From Terriglobia bacterium (GTDB lineage: Bacteria > Acidobacteriota > Terriglobia > Terriglobales > Acidobacteriaceae): a DNA stretch of 64,000 nt. The DNA is taken from positions 264,062 through 328,061 of the forward strand of contig JAIQGK010000002.1 of assembly GCA_020072645.1 (NCBI GenBank), written 5' to 3'. A model generated the notes under the pieces. The model had not been told where the DNA came from. It did no database searches and saw only the letters and a list, made by a program, of their open reading frames with translations. The translations under genes and the position numbers were made by a program. Positions 8,712 through 17,323 of the stretch are shown one piece after another. Numbering within the stretch: the stretch's first letter is position 1; every line of letters starts with the position of its first letter.

Positions 8712-9170
8712 TCAGCCAAAAAGCGCGCGAATCTTCTCTTTTCGGAAGGTAAATATTTCTTGCACGTCCGATTTGACCTTGATCTTGTATGCCATCTGCC
8801 CCAGAACGCCAAGCGGAAGCGCGAGAGTGATTGTGTCCGTGATCAGCGTCCCGCCATTTCCCGCTTCAAAACGATGCTCATGCCGCCACAGTTTGTACGG
8901 ACCGCGCAATTGCAAATCAACAAAGCGGTGCGGCGGCTCCCATTCCACAATTTCACTCGTCCAGCGCAGCGGAATGCCATGCACGCGCAGGCTGTAATTG
9001 ATCAGCGTCCCCTGTTGGACCGGCTGGGGCTTGACCTTAAGAATCTTGAAGTTCAGCCACGGAGGAGTAAGCGCTTCCAGGTTCTCTGCTCGCGAGAAAA
9101 ACTCGAAAACTTCCGGCAGCGGACGGGCCACCTGCTGCATGAAAGACAAAGTATAGGGTTCATCCGCCAT
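8712..9170 (-). CDS. SRPBCC / polyketide cyclase-like ligand-binding protein
   Basis: A 152-residue protein with the START-like SRPBCC helix-grip pattern. The start resembles many cyclase/dehydrase family members (a hydrophobic strand, then PLPEVFEFFSRAENLEALTP), followed by IPLRWTSEIVEWEPPHRFVD, and a late GTLITDTITLALPLG strand pair. These proteins bind hydrophobic ligands; coenzyme Q-binding and cell-division-inhibitor-like members exist, but nothing here picks out one. Divergent from the YihY gene with a 64-nt gap, so they may share a promoter region. Confidence 0.85.
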   Translation of the reverse strand: MADEPYTLSFMQQVARPLPEVFEFFSRAENLEALTPPWLNFKILKVKPQPVQQGTLINYSLRVHGIPLRWTSEIVEWEPPHRFVDLQLRGPYKLWRHEHRFEAGNGGTLITDTITLALPLGVLGQMAYKIKVKSDVQEIFTFRKEKIRALFG

Positions 9171-9234
9171 TCAACCGCCTTTCTTCCATTGGAACACACC
9201 GGACGCGCAAGCACCGAATGGCATCTAACCCATT

Positions 9235-10176
9235 GTGAGTAGCGTCGGCCCCATCTTTGCGAATGGAACCAGGATCAAAAGGCCTCGCAGGGTTCTTGGC
9301 AGAATTAAAGATGCTGTGTGGCGCACGGTCGAAGCAGTGCCGGCAAAGCACACGCTGCAAATGGCCGCGGCTCTTTCGTATTATTTTGTTATCTCGATGT
9401 TTCCGGCGTTTCTTCTTGTCTCTGCGATTGTCGCCTATTTGCCGGGAGCGCATCCTTTCGAACAGGTCTTATCGCTGATGTCGGGTTTCGTACCCCGCGA
9501 ATCGATTGAGCTTCTGCGCAAGGTGCTTGCCACTGTGGTAACGCCCAACCGAAGCACGCTTCTTTCCTTCGGTATCCTGGGAACGCTGTGGACCGCATCC
9601 GGCGGTTTCGCAGCGGCGATTGAGGCTCTCGACATCGCTTACGAAGTTGAAGAAGCGCGTCCGTTCTGGGTAACAAGGCCGCTGGCCGTTGCCCTCACTC
9701 TCCTGGTGGGATTACTTCTTTTGGTCGCGCTCGTGGTGATGATTGTGGGCCCGCAATTTGGGACCTGGCTGGCATTGCGGACGAGCCTCTCATGGCTGTT
9801 TGCGCAAGCCTGGCCATATATCCATTGGACAGTTGCAGTGGTGTTCACCGTTCTCGCCGTGGAATCTCTCTATTTTCTTGCGCCGAACGTGAGGCAGCGT
9901 TTCTGGGCCACGCTTCCTGGAGCTGTGTTGGCCGTGGGCTGCTGGATCGGTCTTTCCTACATTCTGGGTTATTACTTCCGCAGCTTTGCTCACTTCAACA
10001 AAACCTACGGCGCCATGGGCGCTGTGATCGCGCTGATGGTGTGGCTCTACTGGACAAGCTTCTTCATGCTGGTGGGAGCAGAGCTGAATTGCCAGTTGGC
10101 AAAAGAGACGAAAGAAGGAAAAATCAAGCAGGACGAAAAACCGAGTGGGCTCACGGAACTGGACCTGACAGCGTAG
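9235..10176 (+). CDS. YihY/BrkB family inner membrane protein
   Basis: A 313-residue polytopic protein of the YihY (formerly BrkB) family. It shows the N-terminal ALSYYFVISMFPAFL segment, a second motif of the kind LWTASGGFAAAIEALDIAYE near residue 118, and six hydrophobic helices ending with the family-like YGAMGAVIALMVWLYW. The C-terminus is charged and cytoplasmic. GTG at 9235 is the start used; no good ribosome binding site precedes it, so the true start could be slightly downstream. Function of the family is unresolved. Confidence 0.9.
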   Translation: MSSVGPIFANGTRIKRPRRVLGRIKDAVWRTVEAVPAKHTLQMAAALSYYFVISMFPAFLLVSAIVAYLPGAHPFEQVLSLMSGFVPRESIELLRKVLATVVTPNRSTLLSFGILGTLWTASGGFAAAIEALDIAYEVEEARPFWVTRPLAVALTLLVGLLLLVALVVMIVGPQFGTWLALRTSLSWLFAQAWPYIHWTVAVVFTVLAVESLYFLAPNVRQRFWATLPGAVLAVGCWIGLSYILGYYFRSFAHFNKTYGAMGAVIALMVWLYWTSFFMLVGAELNCQLAKETKEGKIKQDEKPSGLTELDLTA

Positions 10177-10357
10177 GAGCAATTAGCATTCAGCCGGTAT
10201 CCCGCAGATTTCCGCTGGTAAACGCGAGAACGGAAACGTAGCCGCGAATTTCGCGAATAAACACGAATCACAATCTAAACATCATTCGCGTGTTTCGCGT
10301 TGATTCGCGGCCTGATTTTTCTTTGGCTAGCGGCCAACGGCTAGTAGCCAGCGGCTT
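10177..10357. repeat. two-sided composite repeat between convergent genes
   Basis: From the plus side, GAGCAATTAGCATTCAGCC follows the YihY stop directly, then CCCGCAGATTTCCGC, then CCGCGAATTTCGCGAATAAA. A reverse-complementary arm with GTTTCGCGTTGATTCGCGG follows at about 10293-10311. From the minus side, the stop of the VOC gene (10360) is followed by TAGCC units (10325-10355) and then the same CGCGAAT arm. Both convergent genes therefore end in the same two-module pattern, and the inner arms can form a long stem. Confidence 0.7.
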
Positions 10358-10359
10358 CT

Positions 10360-11139
10360 TTACCTTGCCGACTTAAACAATGAAAACACCGCGCCCTGCG
10401 GATCGGCAACAATGGACCATGTCCCCACGTTTTCCATCTGGCGCGCAGGCATCAGGATTTTTCCTCCCAGTTGTGCGGCCTTGGCTGTGGCTGCTTCAGC
10501 ATCGGCCACCTGGAAGTAAACCAGCCAGTGCGGTGGAGTGTTGGGATTCCGGTGCTTGGCCGGAGGAATTCCGCCGATGAAATGTTCGCCGTTCTTAATG
10601 TGAATGTAACCGGAAGGATCTTTTTCATCTTTCATTAACTGCCAGCCGAAGAGATCGCCATAAAATTTGCTTGCGCGTTCCGGATTCGCAGTGCTGAGAT
10701 CAGCCCAGCAGACTGTGTTGTCGCCGGTGATGCCAATGCCACTGTGCTTTTTGGGCTGCCAAATGGAGAAAACCGCGCCCGTAGGGTCCTGGAGAACGGC
10801 CATACGGCCTATATCCATTACGTCAAACGCCGGAGCATGTACGGTGCCGCCGGCCTGGGCCGCTTTGGCGACGGACTGATCGGCATTTTCAACCGCAATA
10901 TAAAGCATCCAGTTCGGAGGCACGCCTTGCGCGCGCTGCTCCTTGCGCATGGTGTAAGCGGCTCCGGTATTGCGACCGGAAAGTTTGAACATGGAATAAA
11001 AATCGTCCGGCCCCATGGGACTGTCTTCCACGGCCCAACCGAAGAGCGATGTATAAAATTTTTTTGCGGCATTCTGGTCCGTGGTCGCCAACTCAACCCA
11101 GCAAAACGAACCTGCGGGATGCTTATCAATGTTTGCCAT
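10360..11139 (-). CDS. two-domain VOC (glyoxalase/bleomycin-resistance fold) protein
   Basis: A 259-residue protein made of two VOC domains (about residues 8-125 and 138-255). Each starts with the typical pattern (CWVELATTDQNAAKKFYTSLFGW and CWADLSTANPERASKFYGDLFGW, abbreviated here by their shared FYxxLFGW) and ends with DPQGAVFSL or DPTGAVFSI. Such two-domain proteins are common in actinobacteria and acidobacteria and are usually of unknown substrate. No signal peptide. The gene ends in a region of inverted repeats facing the YihY gene. Confidence 0.92.
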   Translation of the reverse strand: MANIDKHPAGSFCWVELATTDQNAAKKFYTSLFGWAVEDSPMGPDDFYSMFKLSGRNTGAAYTMRKEQRAQGVPPNWMLYIAVENADQSVAKAAQAGGTVHAPAFDVMDIGRMAVLQDPTGAVFSIWQPKKHSGIGITGDNTVCWADLSTANPERASKFYGDLFGWQLMKDEKDPSGYIHIKNGEHFIGGIPPAKHRNPNTPPHWLVYFQVADAEAATAKAAQLGGKILMPARQMENVGTWSIVADPQGAVFSLFKSAR

Positions 11140-11221
11140 AGCCCAGAAAGTATACGCGAAGCATATTAGCTTGCGCTTTTCGGCGACTATCCAGGAATGC
11201 GCTACTTAGGAATGATCTACT

Positions 11222-11578
11222 TTAAGAATGATCGACTCTGGCAAACAGCACATCCCACTCCTGATGCCTTTGCGAAGGAACAGACCGGCTGCCGGGGAAT
11301 GTTTCATCCAGCAATTCAAGGCTGGACATTCTCAGAACGGCAAACTTGCGCCAGTCAGGCAAACGGCTGCTGCTGCTTTCGCCGCCGGTCTGGTACGTAA
11401 AGAGGTTCACGACTCCTTTTTGAATGCCATAATCCTGCGGCTCCACGATTCGATGCTTACCGTGATAGGAAAAACGCAACAGGCGTCTCTCATGAATCGC
11501 CGTCAGGATGAGCTTGTGAACACCAGGATCCACGCCGGCAGGCGCAGGGTGCCGTATTACGTGAAGCGAGCCCCTCAT
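11222..11578 (-). CDS. small WYL-like domain protein
   Basis: A 118-residue protein whose central part, roughly residues 22-60 (ILTAIHERRLLRFSYHG, then RIVEPQDYGI), resembles the N-terminal strand region of WYL domains: a helix, then LRFSYHG, then a VEPxDYGI strand. WYL domains are often ligand-sensing regulators, usually fused to a DNA-binding domain; none is seen here, so this is a stand-alone version. Divergent from the DUF763 gene (89-nt gap). The family assignment comes from motif resemblance only. Confidence 0.65.
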   Translation of the reverse strand: MRGSLHVIRHPAPAGVDPGVHKLILTAIHERRLLRFSYHGKHRIVEPQDYGIQKGVVNLFTYQTGGESSSSRLPDWRKFAVLRMSSLELLDETFPGSRSVPSQRHQEWDVLFARVDHS

Positions 11579-11667
11579 CTTTCAATCATGAGCGAGCCTA
11601 AGCGTGTTAATCGCGCTACATCGCTTCTGTCCTGAATTTGTAAAACGGCTGGTAGATAATAGTAAGC

Positions 11668-12888
11668 ATGAAGCGCTCCGGGGTTGCCGATCTTCCTTTG
11701 CATGGCGGGCGTGTGCCTCCGTGGCTTGCCGAGCGCATGACCATGTTGGGCACGGCGATTTCCGAGAGCGTGCTCTACCATTACGGCGCGCCGGAACTTC
11801 TCTCCCGCTTGAGCGATCCTTTCTGGTTCCAGGCCCTGGGTTGCGTGATGGGAATGGATTGGCACTCATCAGGAATCACAACGTCTGTCATGGGGGCCTT
11901 GAAGCGCGGGCTGAACCCGCGCGCGCATGAGCTGGGCATCTACGTATGTGGCGGACGCGGGAAACATTCACGCAAGACCCCAGACGAGCTTTGCGCTGTG
12001 GCCGAGCGTGAGAGCCTGAATGGTGACGAACTGGCGCGCACCAGCCGCCTCACCGCAAAGATCGATAACAACGCCATTGCCGATGGCTTTCAGCTATATC
12101 TACACAGTTTTGTGGTGAGCAGAGCCGGAGACTGGACCGTCGTTCAGCAAGGAATGAACGATGCCACAGGGCTAGCCCGCCGCTATCACTGGCATTCAGC
12201 AACCGTGCGGGATTTTATTTCCGAGCCGCACACAGCAATCGTGGGCGAACGCGTTTATGCCGGCGCAATCATGAATCTCGTCGATAGCCGGGCCAAAGCC
12301 GCGCAAGCCGCTCTGCTGGAGATTACGCGGGAGAATCCCGAGCGCACATTGCGTGAAGTTCCACGGCTCGCCATGCCCGCACATCATGATGTCCGCGAAA
12401 AAGATATTGACGCAAAACGGCTGGGCGCGGTGCTGGCCGTCGCCTATGAGAAGCAGCTGCGCGATTTTGCCAATCTGCTGTTGCTGGAAAATCTGGGACC
12501 GCGCACATTGCAATCTCTGGCGCTGATTGCCGAGGTGGTGCACGGAACGCCGACGCGCTTTGCTGATCCGGCGCGCTTCTCCTTCGCGCATGGCGGAAAA
12601 GATGGCCATCCCTTCCCTGTCCCGCTAAAGACTTATGACGAGTCGCTTTCAGTCTTGCGGCGCGCATTGCAGCAGGCCAAAGTGGGTCATACAGAAAAAT
12701 TAAGCGGCTTCAGCCGGCTTGACCGCTTTACCCGCATGGTCGAGAGCAATGTTGAGCCACAAGTCGATTTCGAAGCGACTCTGGCTCATGAACGCCAGAT
12801 TTCTCCATCACTCGACGGCAGAACGGTCTTCGATGATCGCAAGCCGAAGACAAGAAATAAAAACGAGAAGCAACTAAAACTGTTCTAG
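11668..12888 (+). CDS. DUF763 domain-containing protein
   Basis: A 406-residue protein covering nearly the whole length expected for DUF763. Features I recognise are the start (RSGVADLPLHGGRVPPWL), a GMDWHSSGITTSVMGALK segment near residue 66, the GIYVCGGRGKHSR motif near residue 90, and LTAKIDNNAIADGFQLYLHS near 127. No signal peptide or membrane segment. The function of the family is not established. The Gly-rich CGGRGKHS motif and conserved Asp/His are compatible with an enzyme or nucleic acid-binding role, which is inference. The gene is followed by an unrelated exported hydrolase. Confidence 0.88.
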   Translation: MKRSGVADLPLHGGRVPPWLAERMTMLGTAISESVLYHYGAPELLSRLSDPFWFQALGCVMGMDWHSSGITTSVMGALKRGLNPRAHELGIYVCGGRGKHSRKTPDELCAVAERESLNGDELARTSRLTAKIDNNAIADGFQLYLHSFVVSRAGDWTVVQQGMNDATGLARRYHWHSATVRDFISEPHTAIVGERVYAGAIMNLVDSRAKAAQAALLEITRENPERTLREVPRLAMPAHHDVREKDIDAKRLGAVLAVAYEKQLRDFANLLLLENLGPRTLQSLALIAEVVHGTPTRFADPARFSFAHGGKDGHPFPVPLKTYDESLSVLRRALQQAKVGHTEKLSGFSRLDRFTRMVESNVEPQVDFEATLAHERQISPSLDGRTVFDDRKPKTRNKNEKQLKLF

Positions 12889-12943
12889 CGTCCCGCGCTG
12901 GCGTTTGCTCCATTGCAACCCGTCTATGTACACTGCACACGCC

Positions 12944-13870
12944 ATGATGAAACGATTTTTCCTGTCTTTAATTACCGCGCTTGCCTGCATTCCTGCCATG
13001 GCCCAATGCTGCCCAGAAAAACCCACCACAGAAAAACGTGAAGCGCTCTGGCAGAAACTTCAGGAAGAATTGAAAGCCATCGATAAAGGACTGGATGGCG
13101 TCATGGGTCTCGCTGTCAAAGACCTCGCCTCGGGAGAAACTTTCTTCATTCATGGCGATGAAATCATGCCGCAGGCCAGTTCCATTAAGATCGCGGTGCT
13201 GGCAGAACTTTATCTTCAGGCGCAGCAGGGCAAGCTCAAGCTGACGGATGAATACGTGGTGCGCAGCCAGGACCTGGTTTCCGGCAGCGACATCATGCTG
13301 GGCCTGACGCCGGGAGTAACGCGCCTGACGCTCCGCGACCTGGCCACGATGATGGTGGCAGTGAGCGATAACAGCGCGACCAACGTCCTGATCGGGCGCG
13401 TTGGCATGGAAAACGTTAACGCCATGCTGGATAGCCTGGGCTTGCACGCAACCCGGCTGCGGCGGCAGATGATGGACCTGAAAGCTGCCGGCGAAGGCCG
13501 CGAAAACGTTTCCACGCCGCGCGAGATGATGACGCTGCTGGAAACCGTTTATCGCGGCAAGCTGCTCAACAAAGAGATGACCGCCGATTTCATCAAAGTC
13601 CTGAGCACCCATAAAGAGAGCTCGCTCCTGCAAGGCCTGCCGGATGATGCCGTGGCAGCCAGCAAGCCCGGTGAACTGGAAGCCGTGCGAAATGACTCTG
13701 GAATTATTTTCGTGAAAAATCGCCCCTACATTTTGTGCGTAATGACCACATATCTAGAGGACGAAAAGGAAGGCTCCGCCGCCATCCGCAAGATTGCCGC
13801 CCTTACGTATAGTTACTTCGATCGAGTGTCCCGCGGATCTGAATATGGCCGCGTCGTGTCGCCCAAATAG
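12944..13870 (+). CDS. exported class A beta-lactamase-like serine hydrolase
   Basis: A 308-residue serine hydrolase of the beta-lactamase/transpeptidase fold. The start at 12944 puts a clear signal peptide (MMKRFFLSLITALACIPAMA) at the N-terminus. Catalytic motif 1 is Ser79-x-x-Lys82 (SSIK), and motif 2 is Ser141-Asp142-Asn143 in VSDNSATN. Motif 3 is unusual: SKPGE stands where KTG or KSG is expected. I see no convincing Glu166-type ExxLN omega loop; the region reads GRENVSTPREM. It could be a beta-lactamase-related peptidase rather than a true antibiotic-hydrolysing enzyme. Confidence 0.85.
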   Translation: MMKRFFLSLITALACIPAMAQCCPEKPTTEKREALWQKLQEELKAIDKGLDGVMGLAVKDLASGETFFIHGDEIMPQASSIKIAVLAELYLQAQQGKLKLTDEYVVRSQDLVSGSDIMLGLTPGVTRLTLRDLATMMVAVSDNSATNVLIGRVGMENVNAMLDSLGLHATRLRRQMMDLKAAGEGRENVSTPREMMTLLETVYRGKLLNKEMTADFIKVLSTHKESSLLQGLPDDAVAASKPGELEAVRNDSGIIFVKNRPYILCVMTTYLEDEKEGSAAIRKIAALTYSYFDRVSRGSEYGRVVSPK

Positions 13871-13929
13871 AACGCGCTGTAAAGCAGCCTGCCGTTCCGC
13901 CTTGGCTTATGGACTAAAATGAAATCGTT

Positions 13930-14466
13930 ATGACCAATCGGTTTCTATGGACATTGATCGCCGCTATTCTTCTTACCGCGGTTTCGCCAGCACAGTTTAA
14001 ACGCGTCCCATTACAGGCTCCGGCCAATCCGAATCCACAGTTGTACAAAGCAGACGCGAATGCCGCGCAGGACATCCGGAGGGCGCTGGCTTCCGCCGGC
14101 AAGCAGCACAAGAATGTATTGCTCGATTTTGGTGGCAACTGGTGCATTGACTGCCATATCCTGGAAAATGCCTTTCATCAACCCAGGATCGCGCCATTGC
14201 TGAACAGCAATTACATTGTTGTGCATGTTGACGTGGGAAAGTACGAAAAGAATCTGGACTTGGCAAAGAAATACCACGTTGATCTGCAAAAAGGCGTGCC
14301 GTCGCTGGCGGTGCTGGATTCACTGGGTAAGGTACTCTATGGCACCAGCGATTTTGAGCGCGCGCATTTGATGAGCGAAGATGATGTAATCCAGTTTTTA
14401 TACAAATGGAAGCCATCTGCCGCGGGAAGTTCTTCTTCCGGAACTCCTGCTCATAGTAAGCGATAG
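13930..14466 (+). CDS. exported thioredoxin-fold protein
   Basis: A 178-residue protein with a signal peptide (residues 1-20) followed by a thioredoxin-like domain. The redox motif is Cys72-Ile-Asp-Cys75 in GGNWCIDCHILE, and a cis-Pro candidate lies in GVPSLAVLDS near residue 122. The context resembles DsbD-C / thioredoxin_7 domains that act outside the cytoplasm in disulfide exchange or protection. The tail is Ser/Gly-rich. It is not linked to a DsbD or cytochrome gene here, so the partner is unknown. Confidence 0.85.
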   Translation: MTNRFLWTLIAAILLTAVSPAQFKRVPLQAPANPNPQLYKADANAAQDIRRALASAGKQHKNVLLDFGGNWCIDCHILENAFHQPRIAPLLNSNYIVVHVDVGKYEKNLDLAKKYHVDLQKGVPSLAVLDSLGKVLYGTSDFERAHLMSEDDVIQFLYKWKPSAAGSSSSGTPAHSKR

Positions 14467-14570
14467 GTAGATAAGCAATAGCTAAGAGCCCGCCCCTTAA
14501 GTTCGGGCTATACTGCCCGCTCCGGCAAAGCGCATTTTTCTGCGTTAAGCTATTGCAATTTCCCGCTTAT
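14467..14570. repeat. TAGC-type repeat and inverted arms after thioredoxin gene
   Basis: Immediately after the stop comes GTAGATAAGCAATAGCTAAG (about 14467-14486). A hairpin AGCCCG...CGGGCT (14488-14511) follows, and then TTAAGCTATTGCAATT (about 14546-14562), which is the reverse complement of the first unit. It is a variant of the 3'-end repeat seen elsewhere in the window, here between two convergent genes. The rest of the gap to 14685 shows nothing recognisable. Confidence 0.55.
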
Positions 14571-14685
14571 GGAGAGAGAATCTCCTACCCCCAATAGTTA
14601 GTTCGTTCTACCCCCTTTAGTTACCCAACAAATATGATTATCTTTTAGATAAGTAAGAGCGTATGTCAACAAAGGAGCAAGACAG

Positions 14686-15057
14686 CTAAGAAGCAGGCAG
14701 CAACCGTTCTACTTCTTCCACAAAGTGGTGCGGCCCTTCCTGCTTTGAAACCACCTTGTCCGGACAGGTTTCGCGACCGAGATAGATGTGCCCATCCACC
14801 TGCATAAGGATTTTCTGATGGGGATGCCGCTGCTTGATCTCTTCGCAGAATTCCAGGCCGGGATCGGCAAAGTGGCCCACGTCAACGATCACAAGATCGT
14901 ACTGCGGAGCGGCTGAAATTACTGTGCGGGCGGCTTCCAGATCAACAGCGGTATCAACGTTATAGCCTCGCATCCGCAGCATCAGGGCCCGCAAATGCTG
15001 CACGGTGCTATTGCCATCAACAAGCAGAATACGGACTTTGCGTCTGGCTGGGGTCAT
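14686..15057 (-). CDS. stand-alone response regulator receiver protein
   Basis: A 123-residue single-domain receiver (CheY-like). The phosphoacceptor is Asp59 in LVIVDVGHF and the conserved Lys is in VVSKQEGP near residue 105. The acidic pocket is reduced: the usual DD/DE pair after strand 1 reads VDGN (Asp14-Gly15), so Mg2+ binding and phosphorylation could be altered. No output domain and no histidine kinase neighbour. It could be a phosphate shuttle or a docking protein. Confidence 0.85.
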   Translation of the reverse strand: MTPARRKVRILLVDGNSTVQHLRALMLRMRGYNVDTAVDLEAARTVISAAPQYDLVIVDVGHFADPGLEFCEEIKQRHPHQKILMQVDGHIYLGRETCPDKVVSKQEGPHHFVEEVERLLPAS

Positions 15058-15178
15058 GGTAGGTATTCCCAGACTACACCAGTGTGAACACCTGCTTATG
15101 GCCCTATCACCGTAGTACCAATGAATTTATTTCAGAGCAGCAAAAAAGCAGAGACCCTGTTTATTTCTTGACAAATCA

Positions 15179-17185
15179 TTACTTCAGTTTCTGGTTGAAC
15201 CATGCCGCCACGCGCTCAATCACGTCCCGCTGATGCGAGGGATCCACGAACATATGTCCTTCATGCTCATAGACAACCAGTTCTGTTTCCGTGCCAATTG
15301 TCTTGAGCGCATGCCAGAATTCATACGACTGTGGAGTCGGACATTCGCCGTCGCTATCGCCCACCAGAACCAGAGTCGGCGTTTTGGCATTTTTAATGAA
15401 TGTGATAGGTGAGCTTTTGGCATAAACCTGAGGATCGTCATAAACGGTCGCGCCGAAAAACGGGACCATCCATTTATCGATCTGGTTTTCGCCATAGTAG
15501 CTCTGGAAATTAGCTAAACCTGCCCCAGCCACCGCGGCGGCAAAGCGATTGGTCTGCGTAACCGCCCACATGGTCATGTAACCACCATAGCTCCAGCCGG
15601 TGATGCCAAGGCGATGCTCGTCGATAGGCGCTTGCTTGATTGCCTGGTCAATGCCTGTCATGATGTCGCGAAAATCTCCATAGCCAAAATCCTTGACGTT
15701 GGCGCGCGTGAAAGCTTCACCCTGGCCAAAGCTGCCGCGTGGGTTAGGCATGAAAACGAAATAGCCGGTGGCCGAAAGCGCCACGCCAAAGCTGTGCGGG
15801 CCGGGCCACGCTGAATGCTGCATGGAACTGGGGCCGCCATGCACTTGCAGCACCATGGGGTATTTTTTTGTCGCGTCGTTTTTTGTTGAATCAAAATTGG
15901 CCGGATAAAGCAGCCAGCCTTGCAAATTGAAACCGTCATTCTGCCAATGGATGCTCTTCGCTTCTCCCCACGCGGGCTTAAGCGAAGCGTTACGCGAGGT
16001 GATCTGCTTCCATTCATTAATCACTCCGGCCCAGATTTCTGGAGGATGCGCCAGAGACTGCCGAATCACCGCCGCAGTTTTTCCGTCGGCGGCAAGAGAG
16101 ACAGCCGTGCCCCAGCCATATGCATTGAGTTCGCCCGGTCCGCGAGTGAGGGTTGCAATATCACCAGAACTTGGTTCGACGGTGGCGACTCCGCTTTCGC
16201 CATCCACATCTTCACCGAAAAGAATCTTGCCGCCGCTAGTCCACGTAAGCCAACTGGCGGAAGCTTTCATGCCGGGCGTGATATTTTTAGCTGCACCGCC
16301 TTCAGCGGGAACGATAAAGATATCGCCACCAACAGCGGGCTCGTCACTCATAATGCCGGAGATGAAAGCGACCGTCTTGCCGTCCGGCGACCAGGCAGGC
16401 ACTGCGATTTGCGAATCGATGGGCGGTGTGTAAATTGATTTCCTCTCTCCGCCAACGGCAGGGATGGTATAGATTTGCGCGACGTACCAGTTGTCGTCAC
16501 CATTGCCGTGGGCCGCTGTGGTCACAAAGTTCTTGCCGTCCGGCGACCATGCATACTCGTACACATACATATCGGCGGGCGAGATCTGGCGCAGCTTGCC
16601 ACCTGCCGCATCGACGAGTGTAAGACGCTGCTCAGTGACAGCTTCTTTAATCACTCCAGTCTGCGCTTTTTCCGCCACCAGAGGGCCAGCAGCACGCTCA
16701 GCGTTCTCAGTAAATAGGAATGCGAGGGTCTTGCCGTCAGGCGACCAGCCAGGCGAGGCGAGAAATCCTTTTACGTTGGTGAGCTTGCGCGGCGAGCCGG
16801 CGGCAGCGTTGGTAACATAGATCTGAGGCTGGTCGGGCTTGGCAGCGTCAGAGAGAAAAGCGATCTGCTTGCTGTCCGGCGACCATGCAACGGCGCTCTC
16901 GGATTGTCCACCGGCTGTAATGCGGCGTGGCGTACCGCCAGTCACTGCGGAAACAAAGATTGCCGATCCGTCTTTAGTGATCTCCACCCATGCGACTTGT
17001 TTGCCGTTGGGCGAGATGGCGGTCTGATCAAAATTTTTGCCGGCCCAGAGAGTGGCAATCACGTTGTCCATGGATGAAGAACTGGCCTTTGAGCGAGCGG
17101 AGGAAGCAGGCTGGGCAAGTACCGCAGGAGCCAGCAGCAGACAGGCAAAAATGATCGCCACTCTTGTTCTTACCACTTCAGGCAT
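15179..17185 (-). CDS. exported S9 family (prolyl oligopeptidase-like) peptidase
   Basis: A 668-residue serine peptidase. The start at 17185 is chosen because GGAGATCCTGG precedes it and a signal peptide follows (VAIIFACLLLAPAVLAQ). Residues about 45-400 form a TolB/WD40-like propeller with repeated WSPDGK motifs. Residues about 410-668 form an alpha/beta hydrolase domain with nucleophile Ser532 in GWSYGGYM, Asp in VGDSDGECP and His in HEGHMF. The family (acylaminoacyl-peptidase / DPP-IV type) releases short peptides. A second, unrelated-looking S9 copy is at 55875-57875. Confidence 0.93.
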   Translation of the reverse strand: MPEVVRTRVAIIFACLLLAPAVLAQPASSARSKASSSSMDNVIATLWAGKNFDQTAISPNGKQVAWVEITKDGSAIFVSAVTGGTPRRITAGGQSESAVAWSPDSKQIAFLSDAAKPDQPQIYVTNAAAGSPRKLTNVKGFLASPGWSPDGKTLAFLFTENAERAAGPLVAEKAQTGVIKEAVTEQRLTLVDAAGGKLRQISPADMYVYEYAWSPDGKNFVTTAAHGNGDDNWYVAQIYTIPAVGGERKSIYTPPIDSQIAVPAWSPDGKTVAFISGIMSDEPAVGGDIFIVPAEGGAAKNITPGMKASASWLTWTSGGKILFGEDVDGESGVATVEPSSGDIATLTRGPGELNAYGWGTAVSLAADGKTAAVIRQSLAHPPEIWAGVINEWKQITSRNASLKPAWGEAKSIHWQNDGFNLQGWLLYPANFDSTKNDATKKYPMVLQVHGGPSSMQHSAWPGPHSFGVALSATGYFVFMPNPRGSFGQGEAFTRANVKDFGYGDFRDIMTGIDQAIKQAPIDEHRLGITGWSYGGYMTMWAVTQTNRFAAAVAGAGLANFQSYYGENQIDKWMVPFFGATVYDDPQVYAKSSPITFIKNAKTPTLVLVGDSDGECPTPQSYEFWHALKTIGTETELVVYEHEGHMFVDPSHQRDVIERVAAWFNQKLK

Positions 17186-17323
17186 TCCAGGATCTCCAAG
17201 GATTGATTTGTTGCCAAATATACAGGCTGCACATGAGGGTAGCAAACGCGGAGCATAGACCGCATTTTTCGCGGAGCGCCACATTTAGAGGCCAGCGCCG
17301 CTTATGGTATTCTCCAGTTCATC

